Source: Parietichytrium sp. I65-24A
Lineage: Eukaryota; Sar; Bigyra; Thraustochytrida; Thraustochytriidae
Length of the DNA stretch: 64,000 nt
NCBI GenBank assembly: GCA_012862575.1
Contig: BLSF01000005.1
Coordinates: 434,001-498,000 of the forward strand
Direction of reading: 5' to 3'
Part shown: one piece after another, positions 62,291 through 64,000 of the stretch
Numbering within the stretch: the stretch's first letter is position 1
Layout: each line of letters starts with the position of its first letter
Position numbers and translations under genes: made by a program
The notes under the pieces: generated by a model
Database searches by the model: none
Seen by the model: the letters and a program-made list of their open reading frames with translations, nothing else
What the model was told of the DNA's origin: nothing

Positions 62291-63539
62291 TTTACCTTCT
62301 CTGCAATCCTCTCCCCACTTAATTGTCACCTTCAATCGCCAAGCTCTCCAACACGGTCTCCAAGAATGCTAGAACGCTAGAACGCCAGGAGATCAGAATT
62401 CAGAATACAGAATACGCGATGGCACCACGATGTTTGTCAATCTTATACTTATTTTCTTCGAGAATATCTCCACTGCTGCCACCACTTGCGACGCGTTCCC
62501 CTCCACACGCGCACGCCGCGCGTCCGCGATATTTCTCGCGAGACGTCTCTCGCTCCTCAGTTTTCCCACTCCGTCCGTCCGTTCGGCTGGCTGCTGGCTA
62601 CTGGCTCTGGTAGCAGTGGTCAGCGGGAGCCTACTTGACGTCCGCCGTAATGCGCCCGTCCACAGAGAGAGTACGCGCGGAAACCGCACGAGGAGGTCGC
62701 TCCCCCGTTCGCTGCGAGCGCGCTCGAGACCCCACACCTGCGGACAGAGACGGCACAGTGCGCGCACGATAATATGCTGGCTCAGTCACACAGACCTCCG
62801 GCGTTCTGCGAAGCGCGCGGACACTGCCGGCCTGGCCGGCTCGGCTACCGTTTAGGCTAAGTGCGGGGTAGGGATGGCATGTGGTACTCAGTCAGTACCC
62901 GCAGACGCAGATCATGATATTTTGAAAGTGGAAAAGTTTCGAAAAAAGAGGTGGAAACTCGGAGAGAATTTGCGGTGTTCGCGAACGAAGAAGTGTTCTT
63001 CTCTGTCCGCTCCATTGGTTGTTTGGGTTGTTTTGATGTTGTTTGGGTTTTTCATTCACTGTCAGAACAAAGATTGATCAAGATCAAGATTGATGATTGA
63101 CATGTATGCATGTGATGTGCTCGTACTATGGTAGTGAGTGTTGAATGAAACAAGACAAGATCAACGAGACCAACAAGATCGGCAAGAGAGAGAAAGGCTT
63201 TGCCTTTGCTCTACATACAACGTGGCGGACTCACGCTGCCATAGGGCAGTTCTGAGAGGTTGCGTGAACTTGGAAAGTGAAATAGGGAAATCCGTGAAAT
63301 GCGACAAGGATACTCGGGCACTCAATCGTTTTACCACGTTTGACTATTTCGACATAGAAGGTGGAGGTGCACAGTGTATGGTAGTAGGTCGCAAACGATC
63401 AACTTGATCAACTCTTCCTTGCTTTGCTCATCTTTGCCCATTTGGAGCTTTACAAGCGCTGGCAGTCTCGGAATTGACGCGAGGTGTGCGCCGCATTATT
63501 TTTGGAGAGAGCTGAGGGTTTGAGGAACGTCGCGGGAAG
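62291..63539. promoter_or_regulatory. Divergent promoter region between the Q-rich and serine-hydrolase genes
   Basis: GC-rich 62500-62860, then a GGTACTCAGTCAGTACC palindrome at 62883-62899. GATCAAGATCAAGATTGATGATTGA repeats occur at 63076-63100, and CAACGAGACCAACAAGATCGGCAAG at 63161-63185. No gene is seen. Confidence 0.4.
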
Positions 63540-64000
63540 ATGAGCAGCGTCAAAGATTGGAAAGGCAAGGACGTGGGCCTGCCGTGGAGCGAGGCAGCCG
63601 CAGTGGGTCTGGACGCAGCAGCCCTGGACAGACTCGGGCCATGGATGGAGAGCTTGGTGAAGGGCAAGCACGATCTGCCGATGGCATGCTCGCTGGTGGC
63701 TCGTAAAGGGAAAGTTGTGTTCTACAAAGGATGTGGAGACAGCAAGCCAGGCAAAGAGCTGAAGGACGACTCTATCTTTCGCATCTACTCCATGTCGAAG
63801 CCTATCACGTCGCTGGCGCTCATGATGCTCTTCGAAGAAGGGAAGTTTCTCCTCGAGCACCCAGTCCATCTTTACTTTGGCCCAAAGTGGAAGAAAGAGA
63901 ACATGACCGTTCTGGAGAAGAGTAGCGGGGAGCGCGTACCATGCAAGAACAACATCCGCGTGAAGCACCTATTAACACACACCGCTGGTCTCTCATACGG
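63540..64000 (+). CDS. Beta-lactamase-fold serine hydrolase, 5' part only
   Basis: From ATG 63540 the frame stays open to the window end (153 complete codons), so the gene is truncated by the window, not broken. The protein begins MSSVKDWKGKDVGLPWSEAA. The class C beta-lactamase-related pattern is clear: PMACSLVARKGKVVFYKGCG, then the nucleophile motif S84-M-S-K87 in FRIYSMSKPITSLALMML, and later IRVKHLLTHTAGLSYG. The family (PF00144) includes LACTB, esterases and D-aminopeptidases. The Y-x-N and K-T-G type motifs should lie beyond the window. No signal peptide is visible, so it looks cytosolic. Substrate cannot be predicted; eukaryotic members are rarely antibiotic-resistance enzymes. Confidence 0.9.
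   Translation, partial: MSSVKDWKGKDVGLPWSEAAAVGLDAAALDRLGPWMESLVKGKHDLPMACSLVARKGKVVFYKGCGDSKPGKELKDDSIFRIYSMSKPITSLALMMLFEEGKFLLEHPVHLYFGPKWKKENMTVLEKSSGERVPCKNNIRVKHLLTHTAGLSY

Noticed and set aside
62430-62855. 141-codon ATG frame in the divergent promoter region
   Set aside because: Arg/Ser-rich composition from GC-rich DNA; a similar-size frame exists on the other strand; no motif.
1-64000. CRISPR arrays, prophages, insertion sequences or retroelement genes
   Set aside because: No regularly spaced direct repeats with unique spacers, and no transposase, integrase or reverse-transcriptase motifs were seen on either strand.

Overview
This is a nuclear genome window from a flagellated, heterotrophic-looking microbial eukaryote, most likely a stramenopile of the thraustochytrid/labyrinthulid group (inference). 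The evidence is: seven small GT-AG introns (71-152 bp) in genes that are otherwise intronless; a ciliary protein (EFHB) next to ordinary cytosolic housekeeping genes; a two-AP2-domain protein; an Asp/Gly-Cys repeat plus Pro-Thr stalk surface giant of a kind familiar from diatoms, oomycetes and thraustochytrids; and no organelle, viral or prokaryotic operon structure. I could not run a search, so the taxon call is moderate only.

Layout. 0-9 kb: EFHB-like ciliary protein, NOL10/Enp2, an unrecognised acidic protein carrying a duplicated ~90-residue domain, and TRMT112 on the minus strand. 9.5-15 kb: a 1194-residue protein with about 16 copies of an N-[VI]-P-x-G-x-Q-L-A-R-T-P motif, then ribosomal protein eS12. 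15-23 kb: a very long WDR24 (GATOR2), a COPI-associated-type membrane protein and THOC3. 23-26 kb is a gene-poor gap. 26-38 kb: a four-helix membrane protein, a BUD23-like methyltransferase, a Sec14 lipid-transfer protein, a TLC-domain protein, a type II membrane-anchored arylsulfatase and a REEP/HVA22 protein. 38.9-49.8 kb is one uninterrupted reading frame of 3623 codons: a multi-pass membrane N-terminus followed by a mosaic cysteine-rich and Pro-Thr-rich ectodomain. 50-57.9 kb: mitochondrial uL3m, mitochondrial EF-Ts, KRR1 and the AP2 protein. 58-60.4 kb is noncoding with a large CT/CA microsatellite containing the only ambiguous base. 60-64 kb: a glutamine-rich protein and the 5' end of a beta-lactamase-fold serine hydrolase that runs off the window.

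How the genes fit together. Ribosome production dominates: NOL10/Enp2 and KRR1 (small-subunit processome), eS12, TRMT112 with a BUD23-like methyltransferase (in other eukaryotes these two families form a complex that methylates 18S rRNA), plus mitochondrial uL3m and EF-Ts. A second theme is membranes and surface: COPI-associated, TLC, REEP, Sec14, sulfatase and the giant protein. Genes are spaced by 0.1-3 kb. Most promoters carry a polypurine tract on the coding strand, and intergenic DNA is enriched in two short palindromes (CTAGCTAG and GTAC-type inverted repeats), which look like shared regulatory vocabulary.

Most interesting candidates: the LARTP-array protein (9588-13172), the giant surface protein (38926-49797), the duplicated-domain acidic protein (5280-7406), and the intergenic palindromes.
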